Notes: generated from the letters alone by a model not told the origin. A stretch of DNA of 64,000 bases from Neobacillus sp. CF12 (GCF_030348765.1 NZ_JAUCEU010000007.1:800501-864500); one strand, 5' to 3'. Counted from the stretch's first letter, positions 37,620 through 47,053 are shown. A program made the numbers and translations.

Positions 37620-39977
37620 TTAACTGACCTCTGTTTCCAGGTCTGGAATTGGTCTTTCTACATATTCTGTATCTTTTCTCGCATTGTAGCGTTCTGCTTT
37701 TTCCACATGGACGGTGATATTGTAGTCAGGAATACCCGCAAATTTCTCATACCGTCCGCGCGGTAACAAGAAGTTTCCTTCAGGAAAATGGACTTCGATA
37801 TTGCCTGGTGCGATATCGACAAACTTGGCGCGTCCTTGGAAGACGCCAAAGCCATTGTAGACGACAATTCCTTCGCCTTCTGCAATACTTAATTTCTGCC
37901 CATCGACTGGACTCATTAATACATCATATCGTCCGGCTCCGTTCAACGGATCAACTTCCTTATAGACCATTGAATTAAATTGTTTACCTCGACGTGAGGT
38001 CACAATAAATTGCTCAGGTTTTTTATTTAAATCGGGAATGTCGACTGGGATTAAGCTGCCTCTGCCATCTGGTGTTGGGCAAATCCCGTCTTCACATAGC
38101 CATGCTCCGCCCCATTGGAAGACATCTCCTTGATTTTTCAAATGTTGAATGCCGTCATAATCCGGGTTCCCTTTCGCGATTTCATCACGAATCGACTGTC
38201 CATCAGAGAAATCCACTAAGTGAGCGGTTTCTGGTTTTACACGTTTGGCTAAATCAATATAAATCTTCCACTCAGCACGGGCTTCAGTTATCGCATTTTT
38301 GTTCCCGTGAATTTCTGGGGAGAAGTAGACCATCCGCTCTGTCGAGGTACTTGTTCCGCCACCTTCTTGCTCATAACGTGTTTTTGCCGGCAAGACAATG
38401 ACTGCTTCCTTGGCATCAACTAACGTTGAAGTGTTTAAGATAATATCCTGGTGTACTCGAATATCAAGTTGAGATAATGCTTTTTCAATAAAGTCCGGAT
38501 CTGGCATCGTTTCTAAGAAGTTTCCGCCCGATAAATAATACAATTTCACTTTTCGCTCATGGTCTTCTGGAAGGACAATGTTCTCAAGTGTAACACCGAC
38601 AATATCACCCTGCCAGTTCGGAAGCTCAAAGTCCCACAGCTTTTCAATTCGTTCCACATTTTTTGCATCCCAGCCGCCGCCAGGGAGAACGAACGGGTCC
38701 GCCCCCATTTCACCACTACCCTGCACACTTGAATGTCCACGAAATGGCATTAAGCCGGCATATTTACGTCCGAGGTGTCCACGTAAAAGAGCAAGATTGG
38801 CAACTTGAGATATATTATCTGTCGCAAAGGAGTGCATCGTTAGACCAAGTGCCCAAGCATAAACTGCATTCTTGCTGTTTGCCAATAGCTCCGCTAGCTC
38901 AATGATTCGTTCTCTAGTTACACCAGAAGATTCAACGATTTCTTGCCAGGATAGCTCTTGAACTTTTTTCTTAAGCTCGGCATAGCCATTAACATGCTTA
39001 GCTACGAACTCATGATTTATAGCAGAACCAAATGCTTTGTCTTCCATATCGAACCAGTGCTTCATAATTCCGTGCATAAAGGCAATATCTCCACCAATGT
39101 TCACTTGATAGAAATCATCTGCCAATTTTGTTCCGAATAATGCAGACTCCGGATTTGATGGGATCCAGTATTTATCCATTGCTGGTTCACGGTAAGGATT
39201 GACGACGATGATCTTGGTCCCTTTTTTCTTTGCTTCAAGCATATATTTTGATGATACAGGTGATGCGTTTGAGGCGACGCTTCCCCAGAACAATAATACA
39301 TCTGTTCCGATCCAGTCGAGATAGTTAGAGGTAGATGCACCGACACCAATCGAACGCTTTAAAGCGGTTTTACTTGGCGCATGACAAATACGTGATGCAT
39401 TATCGATGTTATTGGTCCCTAAGAAACGGGCTACTTTCGCTGCTACATAGTAACTTTCATTTGTAATCCCGCGAGCTGTTAGATAAAAAGCATATTGCTT
39501 CGGCTCTAATGTTTTCATCTTGGCTGCAATCATACCCATTGCATCATCCCATGTGATGCGGGAGAATTTCCGCTCTCCTTTTCGGCGAATCATTGGGTAT
39601 GGGATGCGCCCAAGCTTACGAAGCTCTGTACTATCATACTTTCTTAGTTCATCAATATCAGCATGGAGGATTTCTGGCTTAATGGCAGGCATGGTATTTA
39701 GCCTTAGAACATTTAAGCGTGTGGTACAAAGATGCGGTCCGTCAAGTGTTTGGTCATGTAATCCCGATACCCCAAGGGCACACCCGTCACAAACTCCTTT
39801 TGTAATGATATTGGTGGCATATCCGATATTATCTTTATTATCCCAAGCAATTTTCATCGTATCGCGAATATGCTTTGGTTTGATTTTTCCGAGTCCAAAA
39901 GGAATTGGACTTACCCAATGTTTGGGAGCTGGTAGCTTTGATTTCTTCTGTGGTCCTGGATGTAGTGTTTTTCCCAT
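37620..39977 (-). CDS. FdhF/YdeP-type molybdopterin oxidoreductase (formate dehydrogenase-like)
   Basis: About 785 residues. The N-terminus has a cysteine cluster CDGCALGVSGLHDQ...GPHLC that can hold a [4Fe-4S] centre. Next come the molybdopterin domains (ASRICHAPSKTALKRSIG, WGSVASNASPVSSKYMLEAK) and a C-terminal dinucleotide-binding domain (FNSMVYKEVDPLNGAGRYDV). It belongs to the FdhF/YdeP alpha-subunit-like family found in Bacillus. ATG 39977 was chosen: AGGAGG is 8 nt upstream, whereas the first ATG is too close. fdhD follows immediately, supporting a formate dehydrogenase role; YdeP-like members of unknown substrate are the alternative. Its leader carries the RNA element at 40016-40101. 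Confidence 0.88.
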   Translation of the reverse strand: MGKTLHPGPQKKSKLPAPKHWVSPIPFGLGKIKPKHIRDTMKIAWDNKDNIGYATNIITKGVCDGCALGVSGLHDQTLDGPHLCTTRLNVLRLNTMPAIKPEILHADIDELRKYDSTELRKLGRIPYPMIRRKGERKFSRITWDDAMGMIAAKMKTLEPKQYAFYLTARGITNESYYVAAKVARFLGTNNIDNASRICHAPSKTALKRSIGVGASTSNYLDWIGTDVLLFWGSVASNASPVSSKYMLEAKKKGTKIIVVNPYREPAMDKYWIPSNPESALFGTKLADDFYQVNIGGDIAFMHGIMKHWFDMEDKAFGSAINHEFVAKHVNGYAELKKKVQELSWQEIVESSGVTRERIIELAELLANSKNAVYAWALGLTMHSFATDNISQVANLALLRGHLGRKYAGLMPFRGHSSVQGSGEMGADPFVLPGGGWDAKNVERIEKLWDFELPNWQGDIVGVTLENIVLPEDHERKVKLYYLSGGNFLETMPDPDFIEKALSQLDIRVHQDIILNTSTLVDAKEAVIVLPAKTRYEQEGGGTSTSTERMVYFSPEIHGNKNAITEARAEWKIYIDLAKRVKPETAHLVDFSDGQSIRDEIAKGNPDYDGIQHLKNQGDVFQWGGAWLCEDGICPTPDGRGSLIPVDIPDLNKKPEQFIVTSRRGKQFNSMVYKEVDPLNGAGRYDVLMSPVDGQKLSIAEGEGIVVYNGFGVFQGRAKFVDIAPGNIEVHFPEGNFLLPRGRYEKFAGIPDYNITVHVEKAERYNARKDTEYVERPIPDLETEVS

Positions 39978-40015
39978 TCTCATTTCCTCCTCTAGTCAAA
40001 AAAATCCATAAAAAA

Positions 40016-40101
40016 ACCACCAAGGAGAACCAAGTTTATAAAACAAGGTTGTTTACTCCATGGTGGTTAGTCTTTAACAGGTTCGCTGTCAAGTGCCAAC
40101 G
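40016..40101 (-). promoter_or_regulatory. Leader RNA element plus terminator ahead of fdhF
   Basis: On the minus strand GTTGGCACTTGACAG-CGAAC-CTGTTAAAGACTAACC runs straight into a terminator (ACCACCATGGAG/CTCCTTGGTGGT then TTTTTTT, 40016-40068). The inner 7-bp hairpin is 40074-40092. The 5' GTTGG can pair with CTAAC, part of which belongs to the terminator's 5' arm, so the two folds are mutually exclusive: an attenuator or riboswitch layout. A close relative lies before the MFS gene. Confidence 0.65.
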
Positions 40102-40129
40102 AGATATAGTTGGGTAATTGGGATTACAA

Positions 40130-40489
40130 TTAAACTTTAAACTTTTCCTCAAGATCTTGGTCAAACACGAAGATTGACATTCCCTTGTCCTCTTCAATAT
40201 CGATATCAACAAAGACACAAATAAAATTCGCACCAAGAAGCTCTTCCATTTCCTGAGGATGATTTTTCTTATAAATCTCTTTTACCATTTCGGTACGAGC
40301 CGAGCGCAGCATTTGTTTTCCATCTTCAGCCGTTGCAATAAATTTTTCGATTGGAGATAAATTTCCCTCTAGCTCACAAATGGCCCAGTTCTTACAGAAG
40401 GTTGTTCTCACTTGACTAGGACCTTTTCCCATATGTCGTTTTCTGTAGGCGCGAACGATATTACTAAATTCTGCTTCATATTTATTCAC
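40130..40489 (-). CDS. DUF2294 family protein of the formate gene group
   Basis: 119 residues beginning MNKYEAEFSNIVRAYRKRHM, with GKGPSQVRTTFCKNWAICEL, the hallmark 'GKGP..V......' of DUF2294. The start is GTG 40489. B. subtilis YrhF belongs to the same family and sits among formate dehydrogenase genes (yrhE, yrhG), matching this context. Molecular role unknown to me. It lies between the MFS transporter and the fdhF leader in the same direction. Confidence 0.85.
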   Translation of the reverse strand: MNKYEAEFSNIVRAYRKRHMGKGPSQVRTTFCKNWAICELEGNLSPIEKFIATAEDGKQMLRSARTEMVKEIYKKNHPQEMEELLGANFICVFVDIDIEEDKGMSIFVFDQDLEEKFKV

Positions 40490-40575
40490 TTACGTCATCT
40501 CGCTTGCATTCATAAGGTTTTCACTATGTTCATAGTGTTAATTCTATAAGTTTAGTCTTTAAATTGCAAGAAAAG

Positions 40576-41850
40576 TTATCCTACCTTATTTTGCAATTCA
40601 GTTTGATTTTGTATTTGATTTTTCTTTAATTTGTTAATGTCTAAGCGGATCAACAACGAGATGATAAACGCAGCCACAAACAATCCAGAAAAGAACGTTA
40701 AGCTGCCAGAATAACTACCGGTTGTGTCTTTAATCCATGCTGCAAATAATGGTCCAACAAGACCTGCCGCAGCCCAGGCTGTTAAGATGTATCCGTGAAT
40801 TGCCCCTAATTGCTTCGTACCAAATAGGTCGCCAATATAAGCAGGAATGGATGAAAAACCTCCACCGTAGCAGGTATAAACCACAATCAGCAATCCAATA
40901 AATAACCATTTAGTCGATACATCAGGTAATACGAAGAAAATCACCATTTGCAAAATGAAAAATGTTGTATAGGTGGCGGGTCGTCCAATAATATCTGAAA
41001 AACTAGCCCAGCCAATTCTTCCTAACCCATTAAAAATTCCGATGGCTCCAACCAGTGCTGCTGCTTGTGCCATGTCAATTCCGATACTTTCCATTGCAAG
41101 CGGCTTGGCTACTGCTAAAATCGCAATACCACATGTAATGTTAATAAACAACATCAACCATAAATACCAGAAACGCTTCGTTTTAACCGCTTCATTCGCC
41201 ATTAATTGTGATAAATCCATATTCGGCTTTGCTTTTCCACTGTTGATTTTGTCTTGATAACCCTCAGGCAGCCATCCTTCCTCTGGCTTTTCCAGATATA
41301 AGGAAGAAAGAAGCATAATCACAAAATAGGAAAGACCAAGAATATAAAAAGTATTGGCTACCCCCACTGCTTCAATCAGCATATTCATAATCGGACTGCT
41401 GATTGCCGCTGCGAAGCCGAAGCCCATAATCGCAAGCCCAGTTGCTAAGCCTCTTCGGTCAGGGAACCATTTAATAAGTGTTGAAACAGGCGCAATATAA
41501 CCTACACCTAGACCGATGCCGCCTAGTGCCCCGTAGAAAAAGTACAATAAGGGTCTTGATTCTAATGCTACAGCAAGACCTGACCCAGTGATACCAACTC
41601 CAAAGAAGATTGCAGCCAATAGCCCTGCTTTCCTTGGTCCGTATTTCTCTACAAAATGTCCTAGAAATGCGGCCGATAAACCTAAGAAAAGAATCGCAAT
41701 ACTGAAGGTCATGGCCACCTGTGAGTCGGACCAGCCAAACATTTCTTTAAGTGGTGCGGTAAAGTTACTCCATGCATACACGGAGCCAATGGAAATATGA
41801 ATTCCAACAGCAGATAAAGCAATTAACCAGCGATTTTTTTTCGTTTTCAT
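40576..41850 (-). CDS. OFA-family MFS transporter (oxalate/formate antiporter-like)
   Basis: 424 residues, twelve hydrophobic segments. It starts RWLIALSAVGIHISIGSVYA and has the OFA signature around SVYAWSNFTAPL, plus MFS motif A-like GHFVEKYGPRKAG and FSDIIGRPATY. OFA members exchange or import carboxylates such as oxalate and formate; the downstream fdhF-fdhD genes favour formate. It is preceded by a long leader with two copies of the hairpin element and a terminator. Membrane located. Substrate inferred. Confidence 0.88.
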   Translation of the reverse strand: MKTKKNRWLIALSAVGIHISIGSVYAWSNFTAPLKEMFGWSDSQVAMTFSIAILFLGLSAAFLGHFVEKYGPRKAGLLAAIFFGVGITGSGLAVALESRPLLYFFYGALGGIGLGVGYIAPVSTLIKWFPDRRGLATGLAIMGFGFAAAISSPIMNMLIEAVGVANTFYILGLSYFVIMLLSSLYLEKPEEGWLPEGYQDKINSGKAKPNMDLSQLMANEAVKTKRFWYLWLMLFINITCGIAILAVAKPLAMESIGIDMAQAAALVGAIGIFNGLGRIGWASFSDIIGRPATYTTFFILQMVIFFVLPDVSTKWLFIGLLIVVYTCYGGGFSSIPAYIGDLFGTKQLGAIHGYILTAWAAAGLVGPLFAAWIKDTTGSYSGSLTFFSGLFVAAFIISLLIRLDINKLKKNQIQNQTELQNKVG

Positions 41851-42278
41851 TCTCTTTCATTCTCCCCTTAGAAATCATTTCTATTATTATTGTGAACAAA
41901 AATAAAAAACCGTTGTAAGATTCCTTGAGCTTTCTGAATGTTACAGAAAACTAGAAATCAATACAACGGTTCGCCTTTAACAGGAGCGCTGTTAAGTACC
42001 AACTGTTTATAAAAAGATAGGATTCTAGATTTAACCGATTAACAGGATCGCTGTTTCGTATTAAACCTTCCATAATAATTATAATGAATATTATCTTTCA
42101 CAAATTGTTCACAATTTCTTTTTCTTACTATATCATGGAAGCGAATTCAGTACAACCTTTTTAAAAAATGAATAAGAAAAAATAGGAACCCAAGACAAAA
42201 ACATATTTTTGCTTTTCCTAGAATTTATTGTGAGCTCTTTATCACTCCTAATGCTTGAACCATAACTCATCCTACAAT
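41851..42278. other. Leader and promoter region of the MFS gene
   Basis: Contains the leader RNA (41908-42068). A minus-strand promoter area lies near 42070-42120, with TATAAT-like sequence at about 42077-42084 and the repeated TTGTGAA/TTGTGAA at about 42096-42113, reminiscent of redox-regulator sites but not a full Rex or Fnr palindrome. Confidence 0.5.
41908..42068 (-). promoter_or_regulatory. Leader RNA with two element copies plus terminator ahead of the MFS gene
   Basis: Copy B (41977-41995) reads TTAACAG-CGCTC-CTGTTAA inside GTTGGTACTTAACAG...CTGTTAAAGGCGAACC; copy A (42041-42055) reads AACAG-CGATC-CTGTT flanked by CGA/TCG and TTTAA/TTAAA pairings. Copy B abuts a terminator (AACCGTTGTA...TACAACGGTT then TTTTTATTTTTG, 41908-41971), sharing its AACC. 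The layout equals that of the fdhF leader. Confidence 0.65.
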
Positions 42279-44075
42279 TTAAGAAGAAGTTAGTTTAAGG
42301 AATTCTTCTGCATCTTTTACGCATAATTCCATTCCTTTTTCCCAGAATTCCTCTGAAGAAATATCTTCTCCTAAATGTTTCATCACTAAATCTTCCACAG
42401 TCATACTTCCTGAATCACGAAGTAAGGCTAAATAATCTTTCTCAAAGTCTTTCCCTTTCTCCTTTGCCTTTGCATAAATGCCCAATGCAAATAAATACCC
42501 AAACGTATATGGGAAATTATAAAAAGGCGATTGAGTAATATAGTAGTGTGGTGTCCAAACCCAAGAATAAATGGAAGGTTGTTCTAGGGAGCCAGCATAC
42601 GCCTCATTGATTGATTCTTCCATTAACTGATTTAGGCGATGGGCTGAAACAATACCTCCAGTACGTTCCATGTAAAATCTCTGCTCGAATAAGAACCTCG
42701 AATGAATATTCATGAAGTTCATTACACTGCGTTTTAATTTTTCATCCAGTATAAATAATTTTTCTTCTTTGGAATTTGCCTTTTTCATAGCACCATCAAA
42801 AATAATCATTTCGGAGAAGGTTGAAGCTGTTTCAGCAATACTTAATGGATAACGCTTATTCATCCCCTTAACAGACTTCATGGCATGATTATGGAAAGCA
42901 TGCCCCAGCTCATGAACAAGTGTTAACACATTTAAAAAAGTACCGCTAAATGTCATAAAAACTCTTGATTCACCTGTGAGTGGAAAACCAGCACAAAATG
43001 GAATAGCGGACTTATTTGGACGATCTTCGGCCTCTATCCAACCTTCATTGAAAGCTTGCTTAACGAAGCCTTCTAATTCGGATCCAAACTGACTAAAATG
43101 TTCTGTTATTAGTGAAGCAGCTTCCACGAATGTTATCTCTTGCTTACTATTTGTAACAGGAGCCCAAAAGTTATGAGCCTTCATACTAGAGTCGCCTATC
43201 ATTTCCGCTTTTCGCTTCAAGTAATTCGAGAAAGGTTGTTTATATTTACTGACCACTGTCCACATCGTATTCAGCGTTTCTTCCTTCATTCTGTTCTTTT
43301 TCAAAGGATCTTCTATTACACTTTTTATCCCGCGTTTGTTATTTACCTGTATCCGAAAGCCAGCAATGTGATTTAGTATTTTACTGAATAATTCTTCTTT
43401 CTCTTTCCATATAGATTCTAATACATAATGAGCTTCCTTACGGACTTCTTCATTAGGATGCGACCGCAAGTTAATGGCTTGTCCAACTGATAGATTCTCT
43501 TCTTTTCCATTTATATGAATAGTTACGATAATACTACTTATTAAATTATTATAGAAATGTCCCCAAGCATGGTATCCATCAACCATTAAATCAGAAATCA
43601 AATTTTGCTCCTCTTCTGACAAATTCCTATCCGCATTTTCACGCCATTCGTTTAGAATAAATCTATATTCTTGTAATTCTTCGGTTTCTAGTAAACTTTC
43701 CCAAACATCTTCCTTTGTATATGTTAATATCTTCTTTACTTTCGATAATTCCTTTTCAAAACGAGATTCTTTTTGAGCAATTTTGCCTCGTAAACTAGCA
43801 GCATCTTGATCCTTTGGATTTTGTGCAAGGAGACAAATGATAAACGAATTAGCTTGCGATAAGTACAAGCGAATGTTTCCGATGTTTTCTATTAAATGTA
43901 CCACTTTGATTACTTCATTTGTTGAAAGTGGGGTAATAAATGAATGAAGACTACCTTCTAGTTCATGTACAAGATCTTCTAATCGATTCATATGATCTAA
44001 AAATTGACTTGATTTGCCTTCCCCCATAAAGACCTTATCTAAATTCCACACTTTCGGATAGCTTATTTTCTCCAT
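42279..44075 (-). CDS. M3-family oligoendopeptidase (PepF-like)
   Basis: 598 residues with the zinc site HELGHAFHNH and a downstream glutamate (SIAETASTFSEM), typical of M3B oligoendopeptidase F. It hydrolyses cytosolic oligopeptides. ATG 44075 is preceded by GGGGAGG, so the longer upstream frame was rejected. Length is that of PepF (about 600). Followed downstream by the MFS leader region; single-gene unit. Confidence 0.93.
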   Translation of the reverse strand: MEKISYPKVWNLDKVFMGEGKSSQFLDHMNRLEDLVHELEGSLHSFITPLSTNEVIKVVHLIENIGNIRLYLSQANSFIICLLAQNPKDQDAASLRGKIAQKESRFEKELSKVKKILTYTKEDVWESLLETEELQEYRFILNEWRENADRNLSEEEQNLISDLMVDGYHAWGHFYNNLISSIIVTIHINGKEENLSVGQAINLRSHPNEEVRKEAHYVLESIWKEKEELFSKILNHIAGFRIQVNNKRGIKSVIEDPLKKNRMKEETLNTMWTVVSKYKQPFSNYLKRKAEMIGDSSMKAHNFWAPVTNSKQEITFVEAASLITEHFSQFGSELEGFVKQAFNEGWIEAEDRPNKSAIPFCAGFPLTGESRVFMTFSGTFLNVLTLVHELGHAFHNHAMKSVKGMNKRYPLSIAETASTFSEMIIFDGAMKKANSKEEKLFILDEKLKRSVMNFMNIHSRFLFEQRFYMERTGGIVSAHRLNQLMEESINEAYAGSLEQPSIYSWVWTPHYYITQSPFYNFPYTFGYLFALGIYAKAKEKGKDFEKDYLALLRDSGSMTVEDLVMKHLGEDISSEEFWEKGMELCVKDAEEFLKLTSS

Positions 44076-44162
44076 TAGAACCTCCCCTAATATGTATGCT
44101 TCATAATAAACGAACATATATTCCTATCATAGCATATTTTAGAGGTAAAAAATTCCTTCAAT

Positions 44163-44200
44163 AAAAAAGACATTGATATTTTTTAGATCAATGTCTCTTT
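44163..44200. terminator. Repeat-type terminator hairpin (second copy)
   Basis: AAAAAAGACATTGAT/ATCAATGTCT with loop ATTTTTTAG; near-identical to 25136-25175. Confidence 0.75.
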
Positions 44201-44221
44201 TAGGTGTCTGGACTTTTATCG

Positions 44222-44280
44222 GCAAAAAAGAGGGATGCTATGCAATAACAGGTTCTGTTTCCTATCGTAAACAGTTTACA
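44222..44280. repeat. Dispersed repeat, left copy bracketing the cwlJ-like gene
   Basis: AGAGGGATGCTATGCAATAA and GTTTCCTATCGTAAAC match the reverse complement of 45070-45125 and, in the same direction, 61285-61320. Confidence 0.6.
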
Positions 44281-44384
44281 TTTTACTTAAAAACTGTATG
44301 CAATAAAACCTAATCATTCTTATTATATAAACAATGACATGAATGCAGGCTTTTTTTCATACTATATTTTTGGGAGGTGCTGAA

Positions 44385-44828
44385 ATGCCAAGAGTTAGTG
44401 CTAGAAGTCATGAAATAGATGAAATGGCAAGAATGATGAGAGCAGAAGCAGAAGGCGAAGGAAAGCAAGGAATGTTATATGTTGGAAATGTAATAATAAA
44501 TCGTGTTGTAGCAGAATGCTTAGATTTCAAAAGTGTAAACAATATTCATGATGTAATATTTCAAGTACAAGGAGGAAATTATTCTTTTGAAGCAGTGCAA
44601 AAAGGGAATGTATTTTATCAAAGGTCAAGAACTTCTGAAAGAAGATTAGCACAACAAAATATTAATAATTGGAGAGATCATCCTGCGAAATATGCTCTTT
44701 GGTATTTTAATCCAACTGCGCCAGGGTGTCCTCCTACATGGTACGATCAACCTCATTCTGGTCAATTTAAAGAACATTGTTTTTATGAACCAAAACCTGG
44801 AACATGTGATAGTGTTTATAGAGGTTAA
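44385..44828 (+). CDS. Cell wall hydrolase, CwlJ-like spore cortex-lytic enzyme
   Basis: 147 residues of the Hydrolase_2 (SleB/CwlJ) family: MARMMRAEAEGEGKQGMLYV with the catalytic Glu, GNVIINRVV, and the end YALWYFNPTAPGCPPTWYDQ. It has neither signal peptide nor peptidoglycan-binding domain, and its length equals CwlJ (about 142) rather than SleB (about 300). ATG 44385 has GGGAGG upstream; the longer frame was rejected. CwlJ degrades spore cortex during germination. No gerQ is adjacent. A terminator follows at once. Confidence 0.88.
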   Translation: MPRVSARSHEIDEMARMMRAEAEGEGKQGMLYVGNVIINRVVAECLDFKSVNNIHDVIFQVQGGNYSFEAVQKGNVFYQRSRTSERRLAQQNINNWRDHPAKYALWYFNPTAPGCPPTWYDQPHSGQFKEHCFYEPKPGTCDSVYRG

Positions 44829-44855
44829 GCTTACTCTTTGAGTAAGCTTTTTTAC
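44827..44855 (+). terminator. Rho-independent terminator of the cwlJ-like gene
   Basis: AAGCTTACTC/GAGTAAGCTT then TTTTTAC, directly at the stop codon. Confidence 0.9.
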
Positions 44856-44987
44856 ATAATTAGAATATTTACACAAAATAAAATAATCCTTTTAGTAATA
44901 GTTTTTATCCAAGAAAACAAGATTATGAAATATTGTACTTAAGCTACGGGTAGCAGTAGTTCAACGAGCTACCAAAAATGGATATGA

Positions 44988-45125
44988 AAAATAGCTCAGT
45001 ATAGTGAAACTGAGCCATTTTATTTTTAATTGCAAAAACAGATACAAAAGGCAGTACAAATTTGATTACATTTTAGGGTTTTGTGATAGGAAACGGACCC
45101 GTTAGCTATGCAATCCCTCTTTTCC
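44988..45125. repeat. Dispersed intergenic repeat of about 130 bp
   Basis: CAGTATAGTGAAACTGAGCC, AACAGATACAAAAGGCAG and ATAGGAAACGGACCCGTTAG recur inverted at 61266-61425. A small hairpin CTCAG/CTGAG lies at its left end. The right end continues into the dipeptidase duplication. Confidence 0.75.
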
Positions 45126-45132
45126 TATCAAT

Positions 45133-46494
45133 TCAGATCAATTCTAAAAACGAACAAATCGTTAAGATCCCTTTATCAAAGTTTTCTAAGTTAAAATGTT
45201 CATTCGGTGCATGAAGATTTTCATCTGGCAGCCCGAATCCCATTAAGACAACAGGCGTATTTAGCGTATGGCTGAAATCCGATACAATCGGAATGGAACC
45301 CCCTTCTCTTTTATAAACCGGTACTTTTCCATAAACCTGTTCATAGGCTTCAGCCGCTTTTTGAATCATCGGATCATCGATTGGGGTTAGGAATGGATTA
45401 CCTGTATCTTGAAGGGTCACGTTTACCCTGCATCCTTTTGGTGCTTGCTCTTCTAAATGCTTTTTGATCAAATCCTGGATTTTTTCTGGATTTTGATTAT
45501 TGACTAGACGGCAGGTGATTTTGGCATGTGCCTCGTTCGGAATGACGGTTTTTGTACCTTCCCCCTGAAATCCACCCCATATGCCGTTTAATTCTAATGT
45601 TGGCCGGGAACTGATTTTCTCATTATAAGGATAATTTGTTTCCCCTCCTGTTAATTCCGATAAGCCTAACTGTTTTTTTAGCTTTTCTTCGTCAAAGCCC
45701 AGTGCTTTAATTTGTTCCTTCTCAAATTCTGTCAATTCTAAAACATCATCATAGAACTGATCCACATTTACCTTTCCGTTTTCAGCATGAAGAGTAGAAA
45801 GCAGCTTTACTAATAAATGGTTAGCGTTCTGAACTCCCCCGCCGAACATGCCTGAATGCAAATCGGTATTTGCCGTTTTAAGGGAAACCTCAAGAGCACA
45901 CAGTCCTCTTAAAGAATATGTAATCGCTGGAACTCCTCGATCCCACATATCAGAATCGGAAATAATCACCACATCACAGGCTAGCTTTTCTTTATTTTCG
46001 GCTAAAAACTGAGGAAGATTGGGACTTCCGATTTCTTCTTCTCCTTCAATGCAAAATTTTAGGTTTACCGGTAATTTATTTTCTAATTTTAGTAGTGTTT
46101 CAACCGCCTTAATATGTAAGAATGTCTGCCCTTTGTCGTCTGTTGCCCCTCTGGCATAGATTTTTTCATCACGGATGTCTGGTTCAAACGGAGGCGTTTC
46201 CCATAAGTGAATTGGGTCAACGGGCTGGACATCATAATGACCGTACACTAATACAGTTGGCGCATTTTCTTGATGAAGCCAGTCTGCATAAATAATCGGA
46301 TGACCTTTTGTTTGTACGATTTCAACATTTTCCATTCCAATGTTTTCTAACTTATTGGCGATCCAGGAAGCTGCTTTTTGAATGTCATCTTTATGCTCAG
46401 ATAAGGAACTGATGCTTGGAATGCGAAGTAATTCTTTTAATTCCTCAACATTTTGCTGATGATGCTTGGATACAAATTCGGATAATTGACTCAT
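45133..46494 (-). CDS. M20-family dipeptidase, intact copy
   Basis: 453 residues. Metal-ligand motifs in order: VYGHYDVQPVDP (His, Asp), GATDDKGQ (bridging Asp), EGEEEIGSPN (catalytic and ligand Glu), ISDSDMWDRG and the C-terminal HAPNEHFNLENF (His). The insert HSGMFGGGVQNANHLL is the dimerisation lid. This is the CNDP/PepV-like dipeptidase layout. ATG 46494 has GGTGAG upstream. A broken second copy lies at 28617-29947. Intact and presumably active in peptide use. Confidence 0.93.
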   Translation of the reverse strand: MSQLSEFVSKHHQQNVEELKELLRIPSISSLSEHKDDIQKAASWIANKLENIGMENVEIVQTKGHPIIYADWLHQENAPTVLVYGHYDVQPVDPIHLWETPPFEPDIRDEKIYARGATDDKGQTFLHIKAVETLLKLENKLPVNLKFCIEGEEEIGSPNLPQFLAENKEKLACDVVIISDSDMWDRGVPAITYSLRGLCALEVSLKTANTDLHSGMFGGGVQNANHLLVKLLSTLHAENGKVNVDQFYDDVLELTEFEKEQIKALGFDEEKLKKQLGLSELTGGETNYPYNEKISSRPTLELNGIWGGFQGEGTKTVIPNEAHAKITCRLVNNQNPEKIQDLIKKHLEEQAPKGCRVNVTLQDTGNPFLTPIDDPMIQKAAEAYEQVYGKVPVYKREGGSIPIVSDFSHTLNTPVVLMGFGLPDENLHAPNEHFNLENFDKGILTICSFLELI

Positions 46495-46732
46495 ATTCTC
46501 ACCTATTCTTTTTTATTTTCAATTCTATTTTACACAAAAATGAAGAAGACAATAGAAAACTAGCTCTCAAAAAAAGGAGAGAGTTTTATTTGAACATATT
46601 TAAAGTTCCTACACTACAAGATTGTATCAAGGGAATTTAGACCGTTTGTTAGCTTTTTTCCCCAGCATGGTAACAGAAAAAGACGATATCACAAAAACAG
46701 ATGTCAATTCTTTCTATAACGAATAATGAAAA

Positions 46733-47053
46733 TCATTTTATAAATCCAATAAGGTACTGATATAGTTCTTCTAACTCTTGTTCCTTTGCAACAATGCAAT
46801 TGGGATATTGTTTAATTTCTGCAATACTCGTTATTTTAAAATCATTTGGTGTAGGCAGACCAGAAGCACAGATCACCATATAATCTGCATTAAAAATCAA
46901 TCCTGTCAGAGCGGACATTTTGATTGTCATCTGACCCATCGCTCTACCAGCAAACAATCCTTTCATTGCACTTTTTCCGCCTGATCTTTCAATTACGATT
47001 TGATGCTCATTCACCATTACTTTTGTGCCAGATGTAAAGTCGAATGTTTTCAT
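46733..47053 (-). CDS. Small cytosolic protein, PH-like fold suspected
   Basis: 106 residues from ATG 47053, chosen because GGGAGGAG lies in front; the longer frame lacks a site. Strand-rich start MKTFDFTSGTKVMVNEHQIV and a glycine/methionine-rich middle (GLFAGRAMGQMTIKMSALTG) suggest a bacterial PH/SHOCT-linked domain of the DUF4429 kind. No membrane helix. Function unknown. Confidence 0.7.
   Translation of the reverse strand: MKTFDFTSGTKVMVNEHQIVIERSGGKSAMKGLFAGRAMGQMTIKMSALTGLIFNADYMVICASGLPTPNDFKITSIAEIKQYPNCIVAKEQELEELYQYLIGFIK

Noticed and set aside
40016..42068. LicT/SacT-type RAT antiterminator or molybdenum cofactor riboswitch
   Set aside because: The RAT core (GTTACTG...CAGGCA) is missing, no PRD regulator is adjacent, and the element is much shorter than Moco aptamers.
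42090..42120. Rex or Fnr site upstream of the MFS transporter
   Set aside because: TTGTGAA occurs as a direct repeat; the inverted half needed for TTGTGAAWWWWTTCACAA or TGTGAN6TCACA is absent.
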